Below are positions 27,163-35,853 of a DNA stretch of 64,000 nucleotides, piece after piece. This DNA is from Kaiparowitsia implicata GSE-PSE-MK54-09C. GTDB lineage: Bacteria; Cyanobacteriota; Cyanobacteriia; Elainellales; Elainellaceae. The stretch covers positions 1-64,000 of the forward strand of contig JAHHHI010000069.1 in assembly GCA_019359435.1 (NCBI GenBank), read 5' to 3'. Below the pieces are notes generated by a model, which did no database searches, was not told where the DNA came from, and was given only the letters and a program-made list of their open reading frames with translations. A program made the translations under genes and the position numbers. Each line of letters opens with the position of its first letter. The first letter of the stretch is position 1.

Positions 27163-29376
27163 ATGACATCAACATCGGTCAAACGCTATTGGGTCGCACT
27201 CGATCGCCATAAGTGGGCGGGGTTGAGTGGCTTTGCGCTGGTGCTAGGGCTATCGGCGATCGCTATGTTGCGGCCTGCACCGCCAGCGCGGTATGAAGCG
27301 CGGGGCCAACTCAGCTATTTGCCGCCCCCCGTGACGGTGAGCCAAACCAACACCGCCCTGCAACAAGGGCAAGTGGTCACCCCAGAGGTGCTGCTGTCGA
27401 GCTTCGTGATCGATTCAGTGATTCAAAAGCTGCAGGATCAAAACATCAGCGCTGACACTGAAACCCTTCGCACCAATACTGAAATTATTGCCGCGGGGAG
27501 CCGCAGCGGCGGAGAGCGATCGTCTGAAGATATCAGCGGGCAGCGGGTGGTGGTGACCTATCAAGACAGCAACGAGCGCACCGCCCAGGTCACGCTTACG
27601 TTGTTGATGGAGACCATGATTGAACAGAGTCGCCTGTTCAACACCCGGCAAATTCAGCGCATTATCCTAAACTTGAACGATTTGCTACCCCAAGTCACGC
27701 AGGAATTACGGCTGGCCGAAGAGGATTTGGAGCGCTACATTCGGGTAGAAGGCCCCACCTTGCAATCGGCTCAAGACGGACAGGTGATCAGCGGCATCAC
27801 CACTAGCCAGCAGCAGCAGCGCCAAATTCAGCTTAACTTAGAGACTATTGATGCCCAGATTCAGAGCCTGCAATCTCGGCTGGGTCTAAATGCGGACGAA
27901 GCCTACGCAGCTTCCGCCTTGAGTGCTGACCCTATCATTGCGGATCTGCGCTCCAAGCTCTACCAAAATGAAACCCAACTTCAGGTGCTGTCGCAAACCC
28001 TGCGGCCTGAGCATCCCACCATGGCAGAACTGCGAAATCAGCAAGTGGCTTTTGAGCAACTGTTGCAGCAGCGGGTGCGTGAGGTGGTGGGCGGGCGGCT
28101 GGTGGGGGTGTCTACCCCTGTGGATGTGATTCGCCAAAATAGCAGCCTTGACCCGGCGCGGCAGCAATTAGCCAACACGTTAGTCAATCTGCAAACCCAG
28201 CGCGAAACGCTCGTGCAGCAGGCCAACTCCTTTGCTGAGTCAGAACAGCAGCTCCGGCAAGACTATGCCCAAATTCCCAACAAGCAGCTAGAGCAGGCTC
28301 GGCTAGAGCAGCAGGTGGCGCTGAAGCGCAACTTCTATGATCAGATTCAGTCGCGGCTGGCCGATGCGCAACTGGCGGAGGAGGAAACGGTCGGCAGTCT
28401 AGTGCCGTTTCAGCCGCCGCAGACCGAGTTGGTAACTGATCCTGAGCGGGATACGCTGCTGATTTTGCTGGGAGGCAGCATGGTCGGGCTGCTGGTGGGG
28501 GCCGGGTTAGTGCTGCTGCTCGACTCTCTGGATGCGACCTTCTATACCCAGCAAGATTTGCAATTGGCGTTGCGTCAGCGCGAAATTCCGCTATTGGGCT
28601 TGCTGCCCGCATTGCCTGCGGCTGAAGACGAGGCTGACTTGCCGCTGGTTCTAGATCTAGACTCTCCGCTGCAAGAGGCCTATGAGCGGCTGCGGGTGAA
28701 TGTGCGACGGCTGGTGGCCAACCGTCCGACTAAGTTGGTGGTGCTCACCAGTTTGTTGGAGGGTGAGGGCAAAACCGTGACGGCCTATAATTTGGCGATC
28801 GCCTCTGCGGCTGCGGGCAAGCGCACCCTGCTGATTGAGGCCGATTTGCGATCGCCCTCCCAGGCCCATGTTCTGGGCATCATGCCCAATCCTGACAACG
28901 CGCTAGAGCCGCTGCGCTACTACGGACGCAGCGAGTTTAGCCTAGCGCCAGCGGTGGCCAATCTCTATGTGTTGCCTAGCCCTGGCCCCAAGCGGCAGGC
29001 GGCAGCAATTCTCGACTCTAGCGAACTGCGGCAGCTATTGAACGACGCACGCGGGCGGTTTGATCTCGTGGTGATCGATACACCTGCGCTGAGTCAATAT
29101 AACGATGCGCTGCTGATTGAACCGCACACTGACGGTTTAATTTTGGTAACCCGCCCTGGCTATACCGAAGAGACGCTACTCACCGATGCCATCGACCAGT
29201 TTGTCGAGTCTGAGGATTTGCAATTTCTGGGAGCCGTGATCAACGATGCCGATGAGGATGGCCCACTCTCTGACCCTGACGAGTTATGGGAACCGTCTCG
29301 CATTCCGCAGCCGCAGGCGCGAGAAGCGTCGCTAGCGCGCTATGCGCTGTGGCAACGAGGGCGGCTGGCCCCCTAA
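27163..29376 (+). CDS. Polysaccharide copolymerase/ATPase (Wzc-like)
   Basis: About 738 residues. A Wzz-type N-terminal domain has one membrane helix at about residues 15-35. A long coiled-coil periplasmic region (about 100-420) follows, then a second helix (LLILLGGSMVGLLVGAGLVL). The cytoplasmic P-loop ATPase has Walker A SLLEGEGKTVTAYN (K537), Walker A' LLIEADLRSP and Walker B LVVIDTPALS. In BY-kinases the C-terminus carries a Tyr cluster; here the tail is ARYALWQRGRLAP with one Tyr, so autokinase activity is doubtful. It likely controls exopolysaccharide chain length or export. The ATG at 27163 is preferred over an upstream TTG at 27151. Confidence 0.88.
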   Translation: MTSTSVKRYWVALDRHKWAGLSGFALVLGLSAIAMLRPAPPARYEARGQLSYLPPPVTVSQTNTALQQGQVVTPEVLLSSFVIDSVIQKLQDQNISADTETLRTNTEIIAAGSRSGGERSSEDISGQRVVVTYQDSNERTAQVTLTLLMETMIEQSRLFNTRQIQRIILNLNDLLPQVTQELRLAEEDLERYIRVEGPTLQSAQDGQVISGITTSQQQQRQIQLNLETIDAQIQSLQSRLGLNADEAYAASALSADPIIADLRSKLYQNETQLQVLSQTLRPEHPTMAELRNQQVAFEQLLQQRVREVVGGRLVGVSTPVDVIRQNSSLDPARQQLANTLVNLQTQRETLVQQANSFAESEQQLRQDYAQIPNKQLEQARLEQQVALKRNFYDQIQSRLADAQLAEEETVGSLVPFQPPQTELVTDPERDTLLILLGGSMVGLLVGAGLVLLLDSLDATFYTQQDLQLALRQREIPLLGLLPALPAAEDEADLPLVLDLDSPLQEAYERLRVNVRRLVANRPTKLVVLTSLLEGEGKTVTAYNLAIASAAAGKRTLLIEADLRSPSQAHVLGIMPNPDNALEPLRYYGRSEFSLAPAVANLYVLPSPGPKRQAAAILDSSELRQLLNDARGRFDLVVIDTPALSQYNDALLIEPHTDGLILVTRPGYTEETLLTDAIDQFVESEDLQFLGAVINDADEDGPLSDPDELWEPSRIPQPQAREASLARYALWQRGRLAP

Positions 29377-29397
29377 TTTCATGTGAGGAGACGCAGT

Positions 29398-29748
29398 ATG
29401 GCGAAAAACAAGGAAGGCGTAAAAGAGGGCGATCGCCTGGTGTGGCAAGAGTTTGGCACCGGCAATAGTGCAGCCACCCAGCGCCCTGTTCAGGAACTGC
29501 CGCCCCAACAACAGCAGATTCGCGTGCAGGCGACGCGCAAGGGGCGCGGCGGCAAAACCGTAACGGTGATCACTGGGTTTCAGCTTGCGCCAGAGTCTTT
29601 AACCGCCTTAATGAAGCAGCTCAAATCCAAGTGTGGCGCAGGCGGCACCGTGCGCGAGGGCAACATCGAAATTCAGGGCGACCATACCCAAACCCTCTGC
29701 CAGCAATTGCTGGCGTTGGGCTATCCCACGAAGATCAGCGGCGGTTGA
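29398..29748 (+). CDS. SUI1/eIF1-like translation initiation factor (YciH family)
   Basis: A 116-residue protein: a disordered N-terminal third, then the SUI1 fold (IRVQATRKGRGGKTVTVITG, LKSKCGAGGTVREGNIEIQG and LLALGYPTKISGG). The GxGGTV-KxGxIEIQGDH core matches bacterial YciH, which resembles eIF1 and influences start-codon selection. A GAGGAG ribosome-binding site precedes the ATG at 29398. It lies 21 bp after the Wzc-like gene and may be cotranscribed. Confidence 0.92.
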   Translation: MAKNKEGVKEGDRLVWQEFGTGNSAATQRPVQELPPQQQQIRVQATRKGRGGKTVTVITGFQLAPESLTALMKQLKSKCGAGGTVREGNIEIQGDHTQTLCQQLLALGYPTKISGG

Positions 29749-29814
29749 TGCTGCTAGCGCGATAAATCCCCCATTGAATGACGCATCGCGTTAGCATTTT
29801 GGTACTACTGCGGG

Positions 29815-31296
29815 ATGGTTAGAGGCATGGTGGCTGCAACGGCTGGAATTGATTGGCGGGCGATCGCCCAAGACTTTGCTCAGATTGTAGGCGATCGCCA
29901 TGTGGTGCAGCGACGCGAAGAACTGTTGGTGTATGAGTGCGACGGACTCACCAGCTATCGCCAGCGTCCGGCCCTGGTGGTGCTGCCCCGCACCACAGAA
30001 GAGGTGGCGCAGATTATCAAGGTATGCGATCGCCACCACATCCCCTTTGTCGCGCGTGGGTCAGGCACGGGGCTCTCCGGTGGGGCGCTGCCGCTACAAG
30101 ATTCAGTCCTGATCGTCACCGCCCGCATGAACCAGATTCTCGATCTGGATCTAGAAAACCAGCGCGTCGTGGTGCAGCCCGGCGTGATCAACAACTGGGT
30201 CACGCAGGCCGTCAGCGGCGGTGGTTTCTTCTACGCCCCTGATCCCTCCAGCCAAATCATTTGCTCCATCGGCGGCAACGTTGCCGAAAACTCTGGCGGC
30301 GTTCACTGCCTAAAGTATGGCGTCACCACAAACCATGTCCTTGGGCTCAAAATTGTGCTGCCCACTGGAAACATCATCGACACTGGCAGCAAGATTCCCG
30401 ATATGCCAGGGTATGACCTAACCGGACTGTTTGTGGGGTCTGAGGGCACCCTGGGCATCGCCACCGAGATCACCCTCCGCATTGTTAAAGCACCCGAGGC
30501 CATCCATGTGCTGCTGGCAGACTTCACCACCGTAGAAGCCTCAGGGCAAACCGTCTCTGACGTGATTAGCGCTGGGGTGCTGCCCGCCGGTATGGAAATT
30601 ATGGACAACTTCAGCATCAACGCGGTAGAAAATGTAGTCACCACGGCCTGCTATCCGCGCGATGCCGCCGCTATTTTGCTGATTGAACTGGATGGGCTAG
30701 AGACAGAAGTCGCCGCAAACAGCCAGCGCGTCGAGGCTATATGTCGGCAAAACGGCGCGCGCAGCATCCGCACCGCCATCGACCTGCAAGAGCGGCTAAC
30801 CCTGTGGAAAGGTCGCAAAGCGGCCTTTGCTGCAGTCGGGCAAATTAGCCCCGATTACTATGTGCAGGATGGCGTCATTCCCCGCACTCAGTTGCCCTAT
30901 GTGCTGCGTGAAATCGAAGCCCTGAGTCAGCAGCATGGCTACCGCGTCGCCAACGTCTTCCACGCAGGAGACGGCAACCTGCACCCGCTGATTCTCTACG
31001 ACAACGCCGTACCGGGAGAGTTAGAGAAGGTGGAAGACCTAGGCGGCGATATCCTCAAGCTCTGTGTGGCGGTAGGGGGCAGCATTTCGGGTGAGCACGG
31101 CATTGGGGCCGATAAGCGCTGCTACATGCCTGCCATGTTCTCTGAAACAGATATGGATACCATGCAGCTCGTGCGCCAAGTCTTTGATCCCCAGCGCATT
31201 GCCAATCCTGACAAGCTGTTTCCCACGCCTCGCACTTGTGGCGAAGCAGCCCGTGCCCGAGCACAGCAGCACTTCTCCGATGTAGAGCGGTATTGA
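29815..31296 (+). CDS. glcD: Glycolate dehydrogenase, FAD subunit GlcD
   Basis: A 493-residue flavoprotein converting glycolate to glyoxylate in photorespiration. The FAD domain shows ALVVLPRTTEEVAQIIKVCD, the loop RGSGTGLSGGALPLQDSVLI, VQPGVINNWVTQAV and GGNVAENSGGVHCLKYGVT. The C-terminal cap has HAGDGNLHPLILYD and the signature SGEHGIGADKR. Length and motifs fit cyanobacterial GlcD closely. GlcE/GlcF subunits are not adjacent, as is usual in cyanobacteria. An alternative ATG lies at 29827. Confidence 0.95.
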   Translation: MVRGMVAATAGIDWRAIAQDFAQIVGDRHVVQRREELLVYECDGLTSYRQRPALVVLPRTTEEVAQIIKVCDRHHIPFVARGSGTGLSGGALPLQDSVLIVTARMNQILDLDLENQRVVVQPGVINNWVTQAVSGGGFFYAPDPSSQIICSIGGNVAENSGGVHCLKYGVTTNHVLGLKIVLPTGNIIDTGSKIPDMPGYDLTGLFVGSEGTLGIATEITLRIVKAPEAIHVLLADFTTVEASGQTVSDVISAGVLPAGMEIMDNFSINAVENVVTTACYPRDAAAILLIELDGLETEVAANSQRVEAICRQNGARSIRTAIDLQERLTLWKGRKAAFAAVGQISPDYYVQDGVIPRTQLPYVLREIEALSQQHGYRVANVFHAGDGNLHPLILYDNAVPGELEKVEDLGGDILKLCVAVGGSISGEHGIGADKRCYMPAMFSETDMDTMQLVRQVFDPQRIANPDKLFPTPRTCGEAARARAQQHFSDVERY

Positions 31297-31354
31297 TCGA
31301 TCCCAAAGCAAGCGGTTTGGTAGGGACGCCCGTTAAAGCTCAAATTCTGCACCA

Positions 31355-31804
31355 TTAATCCGCACCATTAAAGAGTTGAAATGTCTGTCGGCAGAAGAGA
31401 CGCAGTTGCTCAGCGATATCGTCTTTAGGCTGTTTTGCGCCCTCAAACTGCCATTGCGCAATGGTGGAAAGTCGCCACTGTTCCCCTTGGTGGCTAAAGC
31501 CTGCCACTTCTAGCCCCACCGTGCGACGGAGTTGCGTTTGCGGGTCACTAAAGAGCCGAATCTGTACCAGCATCGAGCGGCACTGATATCGGGGGCTCCA
31601 TCCGGGCAGGTGAAAGCCAATGTCGATAGAGTCAGGATCGACCAACTCGCGGGTGTCTGGATCGTTGGCCCAGGGCTTGAGATCCGTATTGACATCAGGA
31701 AACTGTGCTTTAAACAGGCCCACTACAGATGCAATTTTTGTGGTGCTTTCTAGACTATTTGCTTGCTCTGCCGCGTTCACGCCCTCCACTCCTACCGAAT
31801 CCAC
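31355..31804 (-). CDS. Hypothetical protein, possible exported protein with obscured start
   Basis: About 149 residues of unknown family (ASVVGLFKAQFPDVNTDLKP; DIGFHLPGWSPRYQCRSMLV), looking like a globular alpha/beta domain. The GTG at 31804 is the only start codon in the frame. However, the frame stays open upstream to a TAG and would encode NLRTLAFWAFWVFWAAV before VDSVGVEGVNAAEQ, which has the shape of a signal peptide but lacks an ATG/GTG/TTG. The true start may therefore be non-canonical or lost by a small mutation. No relative is recognised. Confidence 0.6.
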   Translation of the reverse strand: MDSVGVEGVNAAEQANSLESTTKIASVVGLFKAQFPDVNTDLKPWANDPDTRELVDPDSIDIGFHLPGWSPRYQCRSMLVQIRLFSDPQTQLRRTVGLEVAGFSHQGEQWRLSTIAQWQFEGAKQPKDDIAEQLRLFCRQTFQLFNGAD

Positions 31805-31991
31805 TGCTGCCCAAAATACCCAAAATGCCCAAAACGCCAGCGTACGTAGGTTCTAACGTTGTAACGTGTATTCTGCATCAGGTCAACGCGCTCGACCGTG
31901 CCAGTTGACACGGTTTCTGGATGAACTGGCGCTTTTCCCATAACGCTTTAAAGTTTTGGTGGGTGTTTGGCTTAGGGTGTCCCACCGTAGG

Positions 31992-32252
31992 CTAATCAAA
32001 CTCACGGGTTGCTAAAACGTGAGAAGGCATGGCGATCGCCCCCATCATCTCTGCGGCTTCTACCACGCGAATGATGCCGAGCCACAGCGCCAGCGCCCCA
32101 ATCAGACCGATCGCCAGCGTCACCGCATTGCTAGCCGATTCAAAGGCGGCCTCGGTGAGCTTGGGCATGCGGCCACTAAAGGCGGCGATCGCCGTAGAGG
32201 CCACAATCATAAAGAGCTAGATACCATTCAGGGGAGGGCTTGTCTGTTTCAT
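31992..32252 (-). pseudogene. Broken spore-maturation-protein A-like gene
   Basis: From an ATG at 32252 the frame reads MKQTSPPLNGI-stop-LFMIVASTAIAAF, then FSGRMPKLTEAAFESASNAV and TLAIGLIGALALWLGIIRVV. The NGIW...GLIGALALWLGIxR pattern is the start of SpmA-like membrane proteins (nucleoside-recognition/gate domain). The TAG replaces the expected Trp at codon 12. The sequence leaves the family after EAAEMM and stops at 31992, so most of the gene is gone. The gene is clearly dead. Confidence 0.6.
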
Positions 32253-32331
32253 CGCAGATTCATTGCAGTCAGACGATAATCGATCTCCCCAAACCATACC
32301 GCCCAGTGCACTGAATCCATCAACAATCCCT

Positions 32332-32380
32332 AAATCAAGCCCGCAAATCAAGCCCGCAAATCAAGCTCGCAAATCAAGTC
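32332..32380. repeat. 13-bp tandem repeat
   Basis: AAATCAAGCCCGC occurs three times head to tail (32332-32344, 32345-32357, and 32358-32370 with one change), followed by a partial fourth copy. It lies in the spacer between the broken SpmA-like gene and the Gfo/Idh gene. Slippage-prone and of no known function. Confidence 0.85.
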
Positions 32381-32506
32381 GGACGATCGGGATTGCGGCG
32401 GGGCGAGGGTTGCGGTTTAGAGAGGGGCGATCGGGAACTGCTCTAGAGCAAAGCGCATTGGGAGACGCCCCACGGCCTCCCGGCAATTGAATCTTTGTGT
32501 AGATGC

Positions 32507-33595
32507 TTACACCGGCACGTCTACCCAGCGACCCTGCTCGTGAGACTGGTGGGTTAAATCCATCAGCAGTTGCGAATAGACGCCTTCTCGCAGCGATGGC
32601 GCTGGATACTGACCACTATCCATGCTGTTGACCCAGTGATCCACGACTCGAATAAAGGGCGCAAGCCGCCCATCGGGATAGGTTTTAGGAAAATCAAGGC
32701 GACTCGGAATCTCTACTGTGATCAGGGGTTGACCTGCCAGTGCTGCCCACAGCTGAAACCCATGCACATAATCGGTTTGGTTGCCACTGCCCAGCACCAA
32801 CGTGCCGCGATCGCCATACACCTCCACCCAGTGCCCCCGACCTTGATAGGTCACGGCGCTCAGTGTCACCTGGCAAGGGGTGCCATCTGCCATCTCCAGC
32901 AAAATATTGGCGGTATCATCCGCATCCACAGACTTGCCTGCACCCGTCTCGGGATCAGGCCGGGTTGTGATGGTGGTGCTGAGGCGCCCACACAAGCGCC
33001 GCGCAGGGCCAAACAGCCAGCTAATGTAGTCAAAGGTATGGGAACCCAACGCCCCCAGCGCACCGCCGCCTTGATCTTTGCGGGCATACCAGTTCCAGGG
33101 GCGGCTGGCATCCGCACGACCCGACACCAGCCAATCAATTTTGATCAGCCGAGGCTGCCCCACATAGCCCTCCATCAAGAGTTCTGACAGCCGTTGCCAA
33201 GCCGGGACAAACCGAAACTCAAAGTCCATTGCGGTGGCAACCTGTTTGGCTTGGGCTAGATCCAGCAGGGTGTGGGCTTCTGCTGCAGACAGCGCCGTCG
33301 GTTTTTCTAACAGCACATGCTTGCCTGCATTCAGCACCGTCTGGGCCTGCTCAAAGTGCAAAAACGGCGGCGTGGCAATGCTCACCGCTTGCACCTCGGG
33401 GTGTTGCACCAGTTCTTCTACGCTGGTGAACGCGTGGGGAATAGTGTGGGTGGCGGCGATCGCCCTGGCCTTATCAGCATCTCGATGCTGCACGGCCACC
33501 ACCTGAGTGCGATGATGAGCCTGCAACCCCGGAATGTGGATTTTCTGACCAAACCCTGTGCCGATCACCCCAACGCCCCAACATGCCTCTGCCAT
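32507..33595 (-). CDS. Gfo/Idh/MocA-family oxidoreductase
   Basis: A 362-residue NAD(P)-dependent sugar or sugar-acid dehydrogenase-like protein. The N-terminal Rossmann domain begins GVGVIGTGFGQKIHIPGL. The family motif EKPTALS, with the conserved Lys98, follows VLNAGKHVLL. The C-terminal alpha/beta domain contains WNWYARKDQGGGALGALGSH, with the 'GGGxLxDxGxH'-like block. The substrate cannot be read from the sequence. It stands 109 bp downstream of the start of nothing obvious and is separate from the Mrp operon, which ends at 33705 on the same strand. Confidence 0.9.
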   Translation of the reverse strand: MAEACWGVGVIGTGFGQKIHIPGLQAHHRTQVVAVQHRDADKARAIAATHTIPHAFTSVEELVQHPEVQAVSIATPPFLHFEQAQTVLNAGKHVLLEKPTALSAAEAHTLLDLAQAKQVATAMDFEFRFVPAWQRLSELLMEGYVGQPRLIKIDWLVSGRADASRPWNWYARKDQGGGALGALGSHTFDYISWLFGPARRLCGRLSTTITTRPDPETGAGKSVDADDTANILLEMADGTPCQVTLSAVTYQGRGHWVEVYGDRGTLVLGSGNQTDYVHGFQLWAALAGQPLITVEIPSRLDFPKTYPDGRLAPFIRVVDHWVNSMDSGQYPAPSLREGVYSQLLMDLTHQSHEQGRWVDVPV

Positions 33596-33704
33596 GGCTG
33601 CCTTTCCTCTCGTTCATTGCCCCTCATGCTACACCTGTGCGGTATTCCTGTGCGCAAGCGAGCCTAAGACTCATCCCTCACCCCAGCTACCACGACTCAA
33701 TCCG

Positions 33705-34367
33705 CTACAACAATCCCCGATATCGAATGAACAGGAGGATCGCCGCCCAAGAGCCTAGCGCCACCTTCACCGCCACCAAAATATTCAGCAGCGGAATCCA
33801 GCCCCCGCTGACCAGCGTGCCAAGCTGGCCGTGGGGCAGCTCTATCCCTACCAGAGTAAACACCGCCAGCAGCATAAAAATGAGCACCGACACCTTTTCC
33901 CAAGTAGCCGCGTGCCAGCGTTGGTAGATTGATTCCATATAGGTAGCCGAGGAGGTGATCGCAATGAGTCCGATTGCGGTACCACCTGCAACCCCCGCCG
34001 CAAACCCCCCGCCGGGGCTCAAGTGTCCGCGAATTGCCAGCTCGATCGCTACCAGCGCTGCGATCGTAGCGCCCAGCCGCGCCAGCACAATGGAAGGATT
34101 GTCGGTGAACTGATAGACCGTACTAGAAGGTTGTTCATCCGCCAGCATAAATCGAACGCCCATAATGGCGATGGTGAACACCACCACCTCAAAGATGGTG
34201 TCAAAGATTCGGTTCCGAAAAATAATGCCAGACACCGTATTGGGCACGCCACTATCCTGCACAACCGTCTCAACGATGGAGATTTCTGCTAGATCAACCA
34301 TGGGATTGGGAAACACCAGCAGCTTGATATAGACGGCCAAGCTGGCTGCAATATAGAGCCATTTCAT
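33705..34367 (-). CDS. mrpB: Mrp Na+/H+ antiporter subunit B with MbhE-like N-terminus
   Basis: A 220-residue membrane protein, last gene of the Mrp operon. The C-terminal part is MnhB (MrpB): LARLGATIAALVAIELAIRG followed by HLSPGGGFAAGVAGG and ending in hydrophobic helices. The N-terminal 75 residues (NTVSGIIFRNRIFDTIFEVV, then VFTIAIMGVRF) resemble the C-terminal end of canonical MrpA (MbhE), with its 'xxDTxxE' motif. So the end of MrpA appears fused to MrpB. It overlaps the upstream gene by 4 bp, indicating translational coupling. Confidence 0.88.
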   Translation of the reverse strand: MKWLYIAASLAVYIKLLVFPNPMVDLAEISIVETVVQDSGVPNTVSGIIFRNRIFDTIFEVVVFTIAIMGVRFMLADEQPSSTVYQFTDNPSIVLARLGATIAALVAIELAIRGHLSPGGGFAAGVAGGTAIGLIAITSSATYMESIYQRWHAATWEKVSVLIFMLLAVFTLVGIELPHGQLGTLVSGGWIPLLNILVAVKVALGSWAAILLFIRYRGLL

Positions 34368-35140
34368 GACTGCACCTCCATAGAAGGGGGCGGCTCTACG
34401 GCGGCGGATGGATCATGCGGCAGATGAGTCTGCGGATTGCTCTTAAGGGTTAGATAGTCCAAGCTCGCAACGTCCGAGGGCAATACCGGCTGAAGAATCT
34501 CATAGAGGCGCTGAATTCGAGTCTGGAGCTGATAGCGACGGGGTGGCGTGTGCGACCGGGACGGATGCCCCGAGTGCTGCCCCGAAGACTGTCCCGAAGA
34601 CTGTCCAAGAGGCTGCCCCGACGAATGCCCCGTCAAAGAATCGGGGGGCTGCGACGCCGCGATGGCTGTGGCTGAGGGCAGCAGAATGGTGTGCACATCT
34701 TTTGTAACGAGTGCTGCCTGTAGCGCTTGAGGATCTGGATAGGCCACTAGCTCAAGACGCATGTGGTATTGGCGCAGGGCTTGGCGCAGGGCCGAGAGCA
34801 CGGGGGTAGCGGCAGGTAGAGGTTGGGGATAATCGGCCACGGGCGATCGCTCTGGCAGCGCCTCCTCCAACACGCCCAACCGCATTCGCAGCGACGACCG
34901 AACGGCGATCGCATAGAGCGTAATCGACAACATGGTGCCCACCAGAGCCTCAGTCAGCGCCACGTCTGCTGCGCCAAACAGTGCATAGACCAGCGCGGCC
35001 ACCGCGCCCAAAATACCGCGAATGACCAGAGCATGGTAGGGATTCACCTGCGTGACCAGCATGCAGGCGGTGATGGGCAACAGCATGGCAATAGCCAGCA
35101 CATAGGCATCCACAGAAAGGTCAGTCGAAAAATTAGCCAC
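34364..35140 (-). CDS. MrpA-type C-terminal module (DUF4040/MbhD), extended
   Basis: About 258 residues. The first 90 are the DUF4040/MbhD module of MrpA: HALVIRGILGAVAALVYALF, then GAADVALTEALVGTMLSITL with the conserved Asp and Glu. The remainder is soluble, with a low-complexity stretch of HSSGQ/SSGQ repeats at 34558-34640. A GTG start at 35140 overlaps the mrpG stop by 8 bp and is preceded by GGGGG; the upstream frame to 35176 lacks a better start. The large antiporter-like N-terminal half of MrpA is not encoded here. Confidence 0.82.
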   Translation of the reverse strand: MANFSTDLSVDAYVLAIAMLLPITACMLVTQVNPYHALVIRGILGAVAALVYALFGAADVALTEALVGTMLSITLYAIAVRSSLRMRLGVLEEALPERSPVADYPQPLPAATPVLSALRQALRQYHMRLELVAYPDPQALQAALVTKDVHTILLPSATAIAASQPPDSLTGHSSGQPLGQSSGQSSGQHSGHPSRSHTPPRRYQLQTRIQRLYEILQPVLPSDVASLDYLTLKSNPQTHLPHDPSAAVEPPPSMEVQS

Positions 35141-35411
35141 GATTCCCCCCCGAGCTTGAACAGTAGGCCAGCACATACCCCAACACCGTATTCCAAATCG
35201 CCAGAGAAATCAGCGCCAGCAGCAGCAGCGGCCACTCACTGGGAATTCGCAGCAGCAGGCCCGCAATAATGCTGATCGAGCCCAGCGTGTCTGAAACCGA
35301 TAGGCTATGAAGTTTAAACAGAACAGAGCGATCGCCCAACAGCGGCAGGGTTCCCCACATCCAAAACACCAGACCCAGACCCATTAGGCTGTAACTTACG
35401 ATGTCCATCAT
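35133..35411 (-). CDS. mrpG: Mrp Na+/H+ antiporter subunit G
   Basis: About 92 residues, three membrane helices (SLMGLGLVFWMWGTLPLLGD; SDTLGSISIIAGLLLRI; WPLLLLALISLAIWNTVLGY). The DRSVLFKLHSLSVSDTLG segment is the MnhG/PhaG signature. It lies between mrpF and the MrpA-like module with short overlaps. A start at 35429 is possible, but the ATG pair at 35411/35408 follows AAGGA. Confidence 0.88.
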   Translation of the reverse strand: MMDIVSYSLMGLGLVFWMWGTLPLLGDRSVLFKLHSLSVSDTLGSISIIAGLLLRIPSEWPLLLLALISLAIWNTVLGYVLAYCSSSGGNRG

Positions 35412-35418
35412 GGCGCTA

Positions 35419-35670
35419 TCATCCTTCATTCATGCGTCTGAGCACGTGGGCCAGCAGCATCAATGCAGCATTGCCCACGCTAAGAATCAGCACCCCCACC
35501 ACGCCGATCATCCAATCATCTCGCAAGACCGAAATCACCAAAATCATGATGGATGTTTTAGTGGCAATACTGGCAAACGCCAACATTCGTTGCCAAATGT
35601 CGTCATCTTGCCAAGCTTCATAGAGCGGGATCAGCAAGATTAAAATCATGGCGATCAAGATCCACTGCAT
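35419..35670 (-). CDS. mrpF: Mrp Na+/H+ antiporter subunit F
   Basis: An 83-residue membrane protein with three helices (WILIAMILILLIPLYEAW; FASIATKTSIMILVISVL; IGVVGVLILSVGNAALMLL). The pattern 'DxxxxRMLAFASIATKTSIMIL' matches cyanobacterial MnhF-like subunits. It is encoded tail to head with mrpG. A 183-bp gap separates it from mrpE, so a small internal promoter is possible. Confidence 0.8.
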   Translation of the reverse strand: MQWILIAMILILLIPLYEAWQDDDIWQRMLAFASIATKTSIMILVISVLRDDWMIGVVGVLILSVGNAALMLLAHVLRRMNEG

Positions 35671-35853
35671 GGGTAGTCTCCAGCATTTGTCTGGGCTAAG
35701 GGGGAAAAGCTTGGCACCGGGGAGCGTGATTTTAGAGCAGGCCTGACCTTGGGCAAAACCCGGCTCCGATTAAATTCGACTCAATCATTTGACTTCAAAC
35801 GACGCTGTGTTCAGCGCTAACACAACAACCAACACCGACGAGGCTTAGCGCAG

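Noticed and set aside
32332-32380. Tandem 13-mers as a CRISPR-like array
   Set aside because: Units are contiguous with no spacers and too short for CRISPR repeats.
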